Position numbers and translations under genes: made by a program. From FEB-7 sp963698265 (GTDB lineage Bacteria; Pseudomonadota; Gammaproteobacteria; Burkholderiales; Usitatibacteraceae): a stretch of DNA of 64,000 nucleotides. The stretch spans positions 1,187,904-1,251,903 of the forward strand of contig CAVOQC010000004.1 in NCBI GenBank assembly GCA_963698265.1, written 5' to 3'. Under the pieces are notes generated by a model that ran no database searches, was not told the origin of the DNA, and saw nothing but the letters and a program-made list of their open reading frames with translations. This document shows, piece by piece, positions 1-8,551 of this stretch (within the stretch, counting starts at the first letter, position 1; each line of letters starts with the position of its first letter).

Positions 1-76
1 CATCCTCGGCGACGCCGTGGGCAACGTGGAGCCCGGCACCACGGTCGAGGTCCAGTCCCTCGAAGGGCTGGTGTGA
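1..76 (+). CDS. moeA: C-terminal end of molybdopterin molybdotransferase MoeA (partial)
   Basis: Only the last 24 codons are inside the window, in the frame that ends with the TGA at 74-76. The visible tail contains GNVEPGTTVEV followed by a short hydrophobic end. It resembles the C-terminal beta-barrel domain (domain IV) of MoeA, whose E. coli member ends with a GNVEVG..VEVEPF stretch. MoeA inserts molybdate into adenylylated molybdopterin during molybdenum cofactor synthesis. The next gene probably starts inside the stop codon, at the GTG of 73-75. The fragment is too short for certainty. The identity rests on this short tail only. Confidence 0.5.
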   Translation, partial: ILGDAVGNVEPGTTVEVQSLEGLV

Positions 77-550
77 CCGCGGGAAAGGCCTTTCCTGCCC
101 GCCGGCGAGCACGAGGGCACGGGGCTCGACTACCTGCGGCGGATCGTTGCGGGCGAGATCGGCTCGGTGCCCATCGGCGACACCCTGGGTTTCCGTCCCG
201 TGGAGGTGGAATCGGGACGCATCGTCTTCGCGGGGACGCCCGACCGGCGTTCCTACAACCTCATCGGCACCGTACATGGGGGCTGGGCCGCGGCCATCCT
301 GGACAGCGCCATGGCGCTCGCCGCCCTTTCGTCGCTCGACGAGCACCACCTTTTCACGACCCTCGACCTCAAGATCAACTACGTGCGCGCGCTGACTGCT
401 GAAACCGGCGAGGTCGTGGCCGAAGGCAGGGTGCTCAACGCCGGGCGCAGGGTGGTCCTCACCGAATCGAAACTCACGGACTTCGCGGGGAAGCTCCTCG
501 CCACGGGCCAGAGCACCTGCCTGGTAATCCCCCGGGCGAAGCGCGGCTAG
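73..550 (+). CDS. PaaI-family hotdog-fold thioesterase, probably with a +1 frameshift near its start
   Basis: The protein is a small hotdog-fold acyl-CoA thioesterase of the PaaI/YdiI type. It carries the hallmark HGGWAAAILDSAMA segment (active-site helix) and the following beta strands, and ends at 548-550. These enzymes hydrolyse aryl- or acyl-CoA esters in the cytoplasm. The clean reading frame has a GTG at 167. However, the bases before it in the same frame encode GLDYLRRIVAGEIGS, which is the normal N-terminus of this family, and there is no good start there. A GTG at 73-75, overlapping the upstream stop, begins a frame that would join this one if a single extra base near 100-108 were removed, giving about 158 residues. 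I infer one inserted base. A start at 167 would truncate the domain. Confidence 0.72.
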
Positions 551-572
551 AGGCGGCCAGCGACGGACGGCC

Positions 573-602
573 TTGTCGCCGCCCCCCGACATCCTGTAGA
601 AC
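573..602 (+). promoter_or_regulatory. candidate sigma-70 promoter for the outer-membrane cytochrome cluster
   Basis: TTGTCG (573-578) and TAGAAC (597-602) are separated by 18 bases, with a TG just upstream of the -10 element. It lies in the 174-base gap before the gene at 725 and leaves a leader of about 115 bases. The rest of the gap holds a short CCGCGG repeat that can fold (near 669-685) and no gene. Confidence 0.3.
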
Positions 603-724
603 GGTTTCCGTCACCGAGATCACCCACACGGCAGGCGGGGAAGAACGCCGTGTTTGCAGCATCCGGCACCGCGGGAACAACCGCGGGCACGAAAACAAGC
701 AACAAAAGCCCCTGGGGGGGTGCG

Positions 725-3700
725 ATGATCCAGAACGGCCATGCAGGTACATGCGCCGCGGAGTCTGCGCTCGTGGCGAGCGGGCGCCCGGTTTCGCGGC
801 GTATCTACGCGGCGGCAGCAGCGTGCGCCACGGCTGCGCTCTTCGCGGCGTCTCCCGGCGCATGGGCCGGCCCCTTCGATACGTCCTGCGGCGGATGCCA
901 CACCGCCGGCAGCGGCGAGCCCATTGCCAGCCGCTTCAACGCGGCCAATTCCTCGTCCGTGGTCTGGGCCGCCTCCGCGCTCAACGCCATGGGATTCAAC
1001 AGCCCCACCAACGTGGGCGCGGAGATCGCGGATCTCGCCGCCCTCGCCCCGACGCCCACCGATACGGGGACCGTCAATTACACGAACTGGAACGCCGCGA
1101 CCACTTCGGTCCCCTACGGCGGCACGCGCACGGCCGTGATGCCCAATATCGTCCTGGGCGGCATTCTCAGCTCGGTGTCCCACTCGCCCGGCGTGACCGG
1201 CGTGTCGTTCGCCGGCACCACGATGACCTTCAACCATCCGGGCGGGGCCGGAGGCAACTGCACCACGCGCACCGTCAATGCCTTCGGCACCGGCCCGGCG
1301 CAAGGCGGCATCACGCCGCAGACGGCCAACCGGGTCATCACGATCACGGTGACGCCTCCCGCCGACCCAACGGCGATCAACGACGCGGTCACCCTCAGTT
1401 ACAACACCGGCGCGCAGTCCATCGACCTGAGTTCGATCGGGGCCATCAGCGGCACGCCCGCGGCCACCGGCACCTTCGTGACGCTCGGCACGCTCAACCC
1501 GAACGTCGGCACTCGGGCTTCGACGGGGCCGGATACGCTCACTTACGCGTCGAGCGCCACGACGTACGCGCCCTCCCCCACGGTGACCTTTTTCGTCACC
1601 GGTCCCTGCGGAACGAATTCGGTGACGCGCACACTCACGATCAACGTGAATCCGCCGCCGGCACCGGTCGTGTCGAACCGCGGTTCCGTCGGCGTGCCGG
1701 TGGTGGTGCCCGCAGGCATCCCCGCGATGATCAACCTCACCGCGAACATCACGGGCGTCGTGGCCTCCAATCCGGCGGGCACCTACAACCTCGCGGCGTC
1801 GCAGCCGACGGCGCCGGGCTCGGGAAGCACCTCCGTCGCAGGCAACGTGGTGACCTTCACGCCGGGCGGGGGATTCACCGGCCCCACGACCTTCACCTTC
1901 ACGAAGGACGGCCCCGGAGGGACGTCCAATACCGCGACCGCGTTTCTCGAGGTGGCGGCCGCCCCGGTGGTGAGCCCCACGAGCGTCACCACCGCCTTCA
2001 ACACGGCGATCCCGGTGAACCTCGCGACCTTCATCGCCTCGAGCCAACCGGTCCTCTCCGTAACGCCTTCCTCTCCCGTGAACGGGACGGCGCTCGCCAC
2101 GGGGCCCACCACGATCACCTTCACACCGACGCCCGGGTTCTTCGGCACGGCCTCCTTCGACTACACCGCCACGAGCGCGGGCGGAACCTCCGCGGTCCCT
2201 GCCACGGTCACGGTCACGGTCAATCCACCGCCCCCGACCGTTTCCGCCACCGCGGCGACCGTGCAGTTCAATGGCGGCAGCCCGGTCGTTTCCACGACCA
2301 TCGACCTGGCGGCCTTCATCGGCCCGCCGGGCGCAACGGTGCTGGCCGTCACCCCCTCCGGCCCGGTAAACGGAGCGGTGGTCGCCACGGGCCCCACCAC
2401 CGTTTCCTTCACGCCCACGGCCGGTTACGTCGGCCCGGCAAGCTTTAACTACACCGCCACCAACGCCGGCGGCACCTCGGGCTCGGCAACGGTGAACGTC
2501 ACGGTATCGGCGCCGCCGCCGCCCACAGCCGGGCCGATCAACGTGTACGTGTCGTCGACCATGTCGACGCCGATCGATCTTTCCGCCGCGGTGAGCGGCG
2601 TGTTCTCCAGCGTGTCGGTCGTCACGCCACCCTCGGCCGGCGCGGTGTCCATCGCCGGATTCATCGCGACCTACACGCCCTCCCCCGGCGGGACCGGCCG
2701 CTACACTTTCACCTACCAGGCCACGGGCCTGGGCGGCAATTCGGCACCGGCGACGGTCACCCTCAACTACACCGACTCGCCGGTCACGAACAACGTGACC
2801 ATCGTCGTCCCGTACGAAACCACGACGACGATCGATCTCGCCAGGATCATCTCGGGGTTCGTGACCAGCTACGCCATTTCGGCGCCGCCCGCGAACGGCA
2901 CGCTGGAAGTCACGCCCTCGTCCCTGACCTACACGCCGCGAAGGGGCTATTTCGGACCCGACAGCTTCCGGATCACCGCCACCGGCCCGGGTGGCACATC
3001 GGTGCCGGGCATGGTGAACATCACCGTGAACCCGCCGCCGCCGACGGCAACCGACCTCCAGGTTTCCGTGCCGTTCGAAACCGCCACGCCGATCACGCTC
3101 CCGATCGCGGGAACGTTCACGCAGGTGAGCATCGTCTCGCTGCCCACCAACGGGCTGGTGTCCACGCCGCCGCCCGGATCGCGCGTCGTCACCTACACGC
3201 CCGCCGTCGGTTTCTCCGGCGCGGACAGCTTCACCTACACGGCGACTAGCGCGGGCGGCACTTCCATGACCGGCACCGTGAACCTCACGGTGGCGTCCCT
3301 CAAGCCCTCGGCGGCCGCGGCTTCCATGACGGTTGCCCTCAACACGCCGGCAACGATGGACCTGCGACCGTTCATCACCGGCTCCGGCGTCACCGGCGTC
3401 TCGATCCCGAAGGCGCCGGCTCACGGGGCCATCGCCGTGAACGGCACGAAAGTCACCTATACCCCGCGCCATAACTTCTTCGGTACCGACTCCTTCACCT
3501 ACGCCGCGTTCGGCAACGTCGGGACGTCCGAGCCCGGCCTCGTCACGGTCACCGTGGTCGGCCGGCCGGACCCGTCCCAGGACAGGGACGTGGTCGGCAT
3601 CGTCGATGCCCAGGCGCAGACGGCCCGTCGATTCTCGCGGACGCAGCTCACCAACTTCCAGCGCCGGATGGAGTCGCTTCACGCAGGCCCGGCCGCCGCC

Positions 3701-5662
3701 GCGCCGGAAGCGCCCGCGGCCCCGAAGACCTCGGCAGCACCCCCTTCCGCCCAGCCTTCCGCGCGCGCCCGGGACGCGGCGGCCGACCCGTTCGCATTCG
3801 GCGGCCAGCTGCCCGGCTCCGGGTTCGTGCGGGCATCGCTCAGCGATGGCGCTTCGCAGCCGAAGCTCGCTTCCTCCGGATTCCTGCAGACTGTTCTCGC
3901 GGGCTCCCTCGTGAGCGCGGCCACCTCCCACACGATCGACCTGTCCGGCAACTCCGGCGGCGGTGCGGGTTCGGCTGGGTTCAGGGCCGGCGCCAACGTC
4001 TGGCTGGGCGGCCTCGCCCAATTCGGCAAGCGCGGCGCCGGCGTGGAAAGTGCGGACCTGCGATTCAGCACCGATGGACTGAGTGTGGGCGCCGACCGGC
4101 GAATGAGCGACCGCCTGGTGCTTGGCATGGGCCTGGGCTACGGGCGCGACGAAACCGACATCGGCACGGACGGCTCGAAGAACACCTCGCGCGGCACCTT
4201 CTTCGCGGGGTACGGCAGCTACCAGCCCACGCGCAGCACCTTCGTCGATGCCGTGCTCGGGTTCGGCAAGCTCGATCTCGACAGCGACCGGTACGTCGAG
4301 TCCGTCGGCGAGTTCGCAACCGGCCGGCGCAAGGGAGACCAGGTCTTCGGATCGGTCGCCGCGGGCTACGAGTTCCGACGTGAAGGCATCCTCTTCTCCC
4401 CCTATGGCCGGATCGACTTCACTTCGGACCGCCTCAAGCGGTCGACCGAATCCGGCGCGGGCGTGAACGCGCTCACCTTCCACGAGCAGACGCTGCGCAG
4501 CACGCAGGCGGCCGCCGGCCTGCGCCTGGAGACGCGCCACGAGACGGACTTCGGCTGGGCCGCACCGAGGCTGCGGCTGGAGTATCGCCGCGAGCTGGAC
4601 AGCGGGCGCTCCGCCTCGCTCAGCTACGCCGACCAGGCCGGCGGTCTCGTCTATTCCGTCACGCCCACCGGGTCGAGCCGCAACTCGCTCCTCTTCGGCG
4701 TCGGGGCCGACTTCCTGTGGAAGCGCGGCCTGCGGCTGGGCTTCGATTACCAGGGCGAACGCTCCTCGGGCCCAGGTACCGCGCAGTCGATCCGGTTCCT
4801 GCTGTCGCAGGATCTCGGCGGCAGGCTTCCCGCTTGGCCCGATTCCTGGTACTGGACGCCGTTCACCGACCCGGTCGGCGTCGAACTCGGCTACTCCTTC
4901 GACGACAACGTCGGACGCGGGCGCCTCGCCGGCGAGAAGCTCACGGACCAGGTCTTCAACTTCGGCCTCAACGCGAGCCGCACCTTCCCGATCAACGAGA
5001 ACGCGAGGGCCGTGGCGACCGCGTTCCTCAGCGTGGACAAGTTCCACGACCACACCGGCCTCGGCCGGACCTCGGGTGGCCTGCAGGGCGAGCTGCAGTA
5101 CCGTGCATCAGGAGACTTCGAATCCGTCACCTACGCGCTCTTCGCGCGCGCCTGGATCGACGGCTACGAGTCGCGCCTGCGCAGCGGCAGCCGCCTGTCC
5201 GCCGGCGTCAATGCGCGCCGATCGCTCACCGACCGCATCGACGTCTTCGGCGAACTCGGGGCCAACTGGCGCCGCGCGGAGAGCGCGGTCTTCGAGGGCC
5301 GCGACTACGCGGCGAAGTTCAACGTCGACTATTCGCTGGGAAGCGCGGGCACCGCCTACCTCGCCGGCGAATATCGCCGCGGCGACACCTTCTCCTCGGG
5401 CCTGGGCTCGCTCGCGAACCTGAACAGCGCCGAGGTCTTCGTGCGCGACGACGCCTTCGACGCGGGCGAGTACTTCGCCTACCGCGCCGAGGCCAGGATG
5501 CTCATCGGCACGCTCGGATACAACCGGCCGCTCGGTCCGCGCGACTCGATCGATTTCTCCTTCCGGCGCGTGCAGACGACCCCGCTCCTGCGCCCGGAGA
5601 ATTCCGGCACGTCGAGTTACATCGTGAACCAGTATTCCATCCTGTACCTGATGCGTTTCTAG
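725..5662 (+). CDS. giant outer-membrane protein: haem c motif, Ig-like repeats, two C-terminal beta-barrel segments
   Basis: About 1645 residues from the ATG at 725, which is followed by an export signal ending in GAWA near residue 48. One c-type haem site, CGGCH, sits at residues 55-59 directly after the signal. Residues of roughly 370-945 hold seven clear repeats of the pattern YTP..GF.G..SFTYTAT..GGTS..TVTVTV, typical of bacterial Ig-like/cadherin-like (Big_9 type) domains, preceded by more divergent copies. A linker rich in Ala/Pro contains the QTARRFSRTQLTNFQRRME segment. Two successive barrel-like stretches follow, about residues 1090-1370 and 1370-1645. The first resembles an autotransporter translocator domain; the second is extra. 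The protein ends in a terminal Phe, as outer-membrane proteins do. The stop is 11 bases before the next gene, a three-haem lipoprotein. Surface location is a firm inference; electron transfer is a hypothesis. Confidence 0.8.
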   Translation: MIQNGHAGTCAAESALVASGRPVSRRIYAAAAACATAALFAASPGAWAGPFDTSCGGCHTAGSGEPIASRFNAANSSSVVWAASALNAMGFNSPTNVGAEIADLAALAPTPTDTGTVNYTNWNAATTSVPYGGTRTAVMPNIVLGGILSSVSHSPGVTGVSFAGTTMTFNHPGGAGGNCTTRTVNAFGTGPAQGGITPQTANRVITITVTPPADPTAINDAVTLSYNTGAQSIDLSSIGAISGTPAATGTFVTLGTLNPNVGTRASTGPDTLTYASSATTYAPSPTVTFFVTGPCGTNSVTRTLTINVNPPPAPVVSNRGSVGVPVVVPAGIPAMINLTANITGVVASNPAGTYNLAASQPTAPGSGSTSVAGNVVTFTPGGGFTGPTTFTFTKDGPGGTSNTATAFLEVAAAPVVSPTSVTTAFNTAIPVNLATFIASSQPVLSVTPSSPVNGTALATGPTTITFTPTPGFFGTASFDYTATSAGGTSAVPATVTVTVNPPPPTVSATAATVQFNGGSPVVSTTIDLAAFIGPPGATVLAVTPSGPVNGAVVATGPTTVSFTPTAGYVGPASFNYTATNAGGTSGSATVNVTVSAPPPPTAGPINVYVSSTMSTPIDLSAAVSGVFSSVSVVTPPSAGAVSIAGFIATYTPSPGGTGRYTFTYQATGLGGNSAPATVTLNYTDSPVTNNVTIVVPYETTTTIDLARIISGFVTSYAISAPPANGTLEVTPSSLTYTPRRGYFGPDSFRITATGPGGTSVPGMVNITVNPPPPTATDLQVSVPFETATPITLPIAGTFTQVSIVSLPTNGLVSTPPPGSRVVTYTPAVGFSGADSFTYTATSAGGTSMTGTVNLTVASLKPSAAAASMTVALNTPATMDLRPFITGSGVTGVSIPKAPAHGAIAVNGTKVTYTPRHNFFGTDSFTYAAFGNVGTSEPGLVTVTVVGRPDPSQDRDVVGIVDAQAQTARRFSRTQLTNFQRRMESLHAGPAAAAPEAPAAPKTSAAPPSAQPSARARDAAADPFAFGGQLPGSGFVRASLSDGASQPKLASSGFLQTVLAGSLVSAATSHTIDLSGNSGGGAGSAGFRAGANVWLGGLAQFGKRGAGVESADLRFSTDGLSVGADRRMSDRLVLGMGLGYGRDETDIGTDGSKNTSRGTFFAGYGSYQPTRSTFVDAVLGFGKLDLDSDRYVESVGEFATGRRKGDQVFGSVAAGYEFRREGILFSPYGRIDFTSDRLKRSTESGAGVNALTFHEQTLRSTQAAAGLRLETRHETDFGWAAPRLRLEYRRELDSGRSASLSYADQAGGLVYSVTPTGSSRNSLLFGVGADFLWKRGLRLGFDYQGERSSGPGTAQSIRFLLSQDLGGRLPAWPDSWYWTPFTDPVGVELGYSFDDNVGRGRLAGEKLTDQVFNFGLNASRTFPINENARAVATAFLSVDKFHDHTGLGRTSGGLQGELQYRASGDFESVTYALFARAWIDGYESRLRSGSRLSAGVNARRSLTDRIDVFGELGANWRRAESAVFEGRDYAAKFNVDYSLGSAGTAYLAGEYRRGDTFSSGLGSLANLNSAEVFVRDDAFDAGEYFAYRAEARMLIGTLGYNRPLGPRDSIDFSFRRVQTTPLLRPENSGTSSYIVNQYSILYLMRF

Positions 5663-5673
5663 GGGATTCGCGC

Positions 5674-7608
5674 ATGCCATCCAGACTTCCTGCCGCCCTC
5701 GGCTGCGCCATCGCCGGGGTGCTCTTCCTCTCGTCCTGCGGCGGAGGCGGCAGCCCCGGCGACGTCCGCCCGGGCATTCCCGCGCCTCCGGTCACGGTTA
5801 CCGGGCCCGACGGCTTCCTGCTCTTTCCCAATCCGCAGAAGCAGGCCGATGGAACGCTGCAGACCGACACCACCGCCTACGCACAGGCCTACTACGCGGC
5901 GATCGACCCCTTGAACGCCAAGGACACGCTCGCCAAGTGGAAGGCGGCCAACGGCTTCGACACCGGCTCCGGCTCGCAGGTGAACGTCGTCTTCGGCGAC
6001 CGGCGCGACCTGGGCTACGGCCGCCGGATGACCGCCCGGCAGAACGCCGACGGCACGCTCGCCTTCGTCGTGGAGAACTACCTCGTCGAGGCCGCCGCCG
6101 GCTATACGTACTCCACGCTCAATCTCGACGCCGCGGTGGCCCGCGACACGCGACACCTCATCGGCGTCAACGGCATCGAGTTCAGCCCCGGCCCGGCCGG
6201 CGGGACTTCCTTCGCCAAGTTCTTCAATTTCAACGCGGTCACCGGTGCGCGCGAGATCGCGGTCGACCTGGACGGCCGCGGCCCGAAGGCGATGCCGGGG
6301 CCATGCATCAGTTGCCATGGCGGCCGTGCCGATGCGCTCACGCCGCCCGACGCCACGGGCAAGCCGCGCTTCAACCTCGTGCAGAATTCCGTCTCCCAGG
6401 CGCGCGGCGACGTGGAGGCGCGGCTGCACCCCTTCGAGGTCGACGCCTTCGACTTCTCCGCCGCGGCCGGCTTCACGCGGGCCGAGCAGGAAGCGGCCTT
6501 CAAGGCCATCAACCGGATGATCCTGTGCTCGTATCCCCTGCCCGCGCCCTCCGCGCTGCCCGAGGACGCCTGCCGGCGCCCCGCCGAGGCGCAGGAATGG
6601 CAGGGCAGCGCCGCCGCGATGCTCAAGTCGTTCTACGGCGGCGACGGGCTTCCGGGGACAACGTTCTCCGACACCTTCGTGCCGGCCTCCTGGCAGGCCG
6701 CGGGACAGACGACGCTCTACCAGCAGGTCATCGCGCCGGCGTGCAGGACCTGCCACCTGATGCGCGGGACCGGTGCGCAGTCGGATGTGGATTTCGCCAC
6801 CTGGGAGAAATTCCGCCAGTTCGCCGATCGCGCGAAGGTCCACGTCCTGGATCGCGGCAACATGCCGCTTGCGAAGATCGTCTTCGACGCGTTCTGGAGT
6901 TCGCCGGGGCCGTCGGCGTTCGCGACCTTTCTCGAGGGCCAGGGCTTCGCGGTGCGTGACGCCGGAGGAGCGGTTCCCATGCCCGGCAGCCGGCCCCTGG
7001 CCGACCCCGGCCCGGGCCGCGTCGTTCGTCCGGGAACGACCCGGCTTTCGGCGGCGGGCAGCCTCTACGCGACGGGCTATGCGTGGACCATAGTCTCCGG
7101 CCCGCCGGGAGCCTCTCTCGCCGACGCGAACACCTCGCAGCCGGCCTTCAGCGCCGCTTCCGCAGGCTCGTGGGTGATCCAGCTGGTCGCGAGCAACGGG
7201 CCCGTGCAGAGCGCGCCGGCGACCCTGCACATCGTCGTCGATGCGGCGCTGTCGCCGGAGCCGGCCGCGGTGCGCTTCGCCGACATCAAGGCGGCGATGC
7301 AGCCCACCTGCACCACCTGCCACAGCGCAACGGGCAGCCTGCCGCGCCCGCCGGTCTTCTACACGAACGTCGATCGCAACGGCGACGCCCTGGTCGACGC
7401 CACCGACGACGCCTGGTTCCACGCGGAAGTGCGCAGCCGGATCAACTTCACCGATGTCGCGGCAAGCCCGCTGCTGCGCAAGCCCTCGGGCAAGCACCAC
7501 AGCGGCAGCCTGGTGGCCGGGTTCGACACGAGCACGGCGCCCGGAAACCCGGCGCGCGAGAAGTACGACCTGTTCCTGAACTGGATTCTCGCCGGCGCCC
7601 CGCTCTAG
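5674..7608 (+). CDS. three-haem c-type cytochrome lipoprotein with an embedded PKD/Ig-like domain
   Basis: A 644-residue protein beginning 11 bases after the preceding stop, with an AGGGGATT ribosome site in the gap, so the two genes are very likely cotranscribed and translated together. The N-terminus is a lipoprotein signal (FLSSC, lipid-bearing Cys22, then a Gly-rich tether). Three haem c sites are present: CISCH at 211-215, CRTCH at 357-361 and CTTCH at 546-550. Between the second and third lies a PKD/Ig-like stretch of about 80 residues. No catalytic domain of known cytochrome peroxidases or multihaem reductases is evident. The natural reading is a membrane-anchored redox protein partnering the outer-membrane protein upstream. 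Which membrane or face it occupies cannot be read from the sequence. Confidence 0.8.
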   Translation: MPSRLPAALGCAIAGVLFLSSCGGGGSPGDVRPGIPAPPVTVTGPDGFLLFPNPQKQADGTLQTDTTAYAQAYYAAIDPLNAKDTLAKWKAANGFDTGSGSQVNVVFGDRRDLGYGRRMTARQNADGTLAFVVENYLVEAAAGYTYSTLNLDAAVARDTRHLIGVNGIEFSPGPAGGTSFAKFFNFNAVTGAREIAVDLDGRGPKAMPGPCISCHGGRADALTPPDATGKPRFNLVQNSVSQARGDVEARLHPFEVDAFDFSAAAGFTRAEQEAAFKAINRMILCSYPLPAPSALPEDACRRPAEAQEWQGSAAAMLKSFYGGDGLPGTTFSDTFVPASWQAAGQTTLYQQVIAPACRTCHLMRGTGAQSDVDFATWEKFRQFADRAKVHVLDRGNMPLAKIVFDAFWSSPGPSAFATFLEGQGFAVRDAGGAVPMPGSRPLADPGPGRVVRPGTTRLSAAGSLYATGYAWTIVSGPPGASLADANTSQPAFSAASAGSWVIQLVASNGPVQSAPATLHIVVDAALSPEPAAVRFADIKAAMQPTCTTCHSATGSLPRPPVFYTNVDRNGDALVDATDDAWFHAEVRSRINFTDVAASPLLRKPSGKHHSGSLVAGFDTSTAPGNPAREKYDLFLNWILAGAPL

Positions 7609-7641
7609 CCCGGGACGCACGGCTGGGCGCGCGGAGGTCGA

Positions 7642-8374
7642 TCAGTAGTTGCGTCGCGGTCCGGTGTAGTCGCTCTTCGGGAACACGAACGGCGGCGTGC
7701 GCCCCACCAGCGCCTCGATCAGCATCAGTTCCTGGTCGGTGTGATTGATGAACGGCGCCTCGCGGATGTTCTTGCCGGCGGGTGCGCCCTTCACGATGTA
7801 GAGCGGGCGGTCGTGGTGCTGGGCCGCGACCGTTTCCTGGCTCTCCGGGTCCGTGGTCGACGCGATTTCCGCCACGCCGTAGCAGGTGCAGAAATAGGTC
7901 TGCTCCGGGTCCGCTTCCATGTAGACGCCCGTGCCGCGGATGCCGATGGTGGCGGTTGCCGCCCGCAGCTGCATGGGACGCTTGGCCGCGAAGACCGAGA
8001 GGATCTTCCCGGAGAGCAGCCTGAGCCCCGACAGGATGAGCGAGTCCGACTGCGCCGTCTCGAGCACGACGCGGCTTTCCCCGCGCAGGACGAAGGCGCT
8101 CTCGCCCACGGCGTAGACGATCTCGCTGTTCCTGGCCGTCTCCAGCGTCGAACGCCCCCCGACCTTCGTGTCCAGCGTGGCGGGCTTGCCGTCCACCATC
8201 ACCTCGCCCGAGAGCCGGTAGATCGACCGTCCGGGAGGCAGCTTCGAGGGCGCCTTGCCGAGGAGTTGCGCGAGCGCATCGCTGCCGGCCACGCCCCCGC
8301 TGAAGAAATCCGGCCGCCAGCGCCTGGACCAGCAGCCTGCGACGCGGATCGTCCGCTTCCCCCGATCGACTCAT
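7642..8374 (-). pseudogene. FecR-domain protein with Tat signal, broken by one inserted base
   Basis: Translation from the ATG at 8374 gives a Tat-type start (DDPRRRLLVQALAAGF). The frame is then lost at an AAA run, plus-strand 8306-8308. Removing one base rejoins it to an intact FecR-type beta domain that runs to the stop at 7642, for about 243 residues in all. In the domain, GGRSTLET, LRLLSGKILSVF and ATIGIRGTGVY are typical of the FecR fold. Further on are a CTCYG motif, a His-His pair (AAQHHDRP) and NHTDQEL, features that look able to bind metal. The protein would be periplasmic. It is convergent with the cytochrome gene, 33 bases apart. FecR proteins elsewhere are anti-sigma regulators, but no sigma factor or transmembrane anchor is present here, so the role is open. 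Confidence 0.7.
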
Positions 8375-8496
8375 GGTTCACGCTCCCAGGTTGGACTGCT
8401 GCCGTCGGTTACGTGCCGCGCGGCTTCTTGGATGTTCGGGGCCGCCCGCGGGACCGCAGGCGGCAGTGCGGATATTACCGTCATTCCGAGAACGGC

Positions 8497-8551
8497 TTGA
8501 CAAATGACCCGTGGTCACTTACGGTACGCCCTCACTGACCCGGAGTCATTT
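8497..8551 (+). promoter_or_regulatory. promoter with two TetR-type operators
   Basis: A perfect -35 TTGACA (8497-8502) is followed 17 bases later by a -10 like TACGGT (8520-8525). The palindrome TGACCCGTGGTCA (8505-8517) fills the spacer. A second, TGACCCGGAGTCA (8536-8548), lies 31 bases further on, about three helical turns, and ends just before the TetR start at 8552. Both sites share the arms AAATGAC / GTCATTT. This is the layout expected for autorepression of the regulator and its efflux operon. Confidence 0.65.

Noticed and set aside
620..5053. Very long open frame (1477 codons) on the minus strand
   Set aside because: It is antisense to the outer-membrane protein gene, shows Arg/Gly/His/Asp-rich composition typical of shadow frames in GC-rich DNA, and has no recognisable domain.
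725..8374. Recent horizontal transfer of the cytochrome cluster
   Set aside because: Base composition and codon use look the same as in the neighbours and there are no mobility genes, tRNA ends or direct repeats at the borders.
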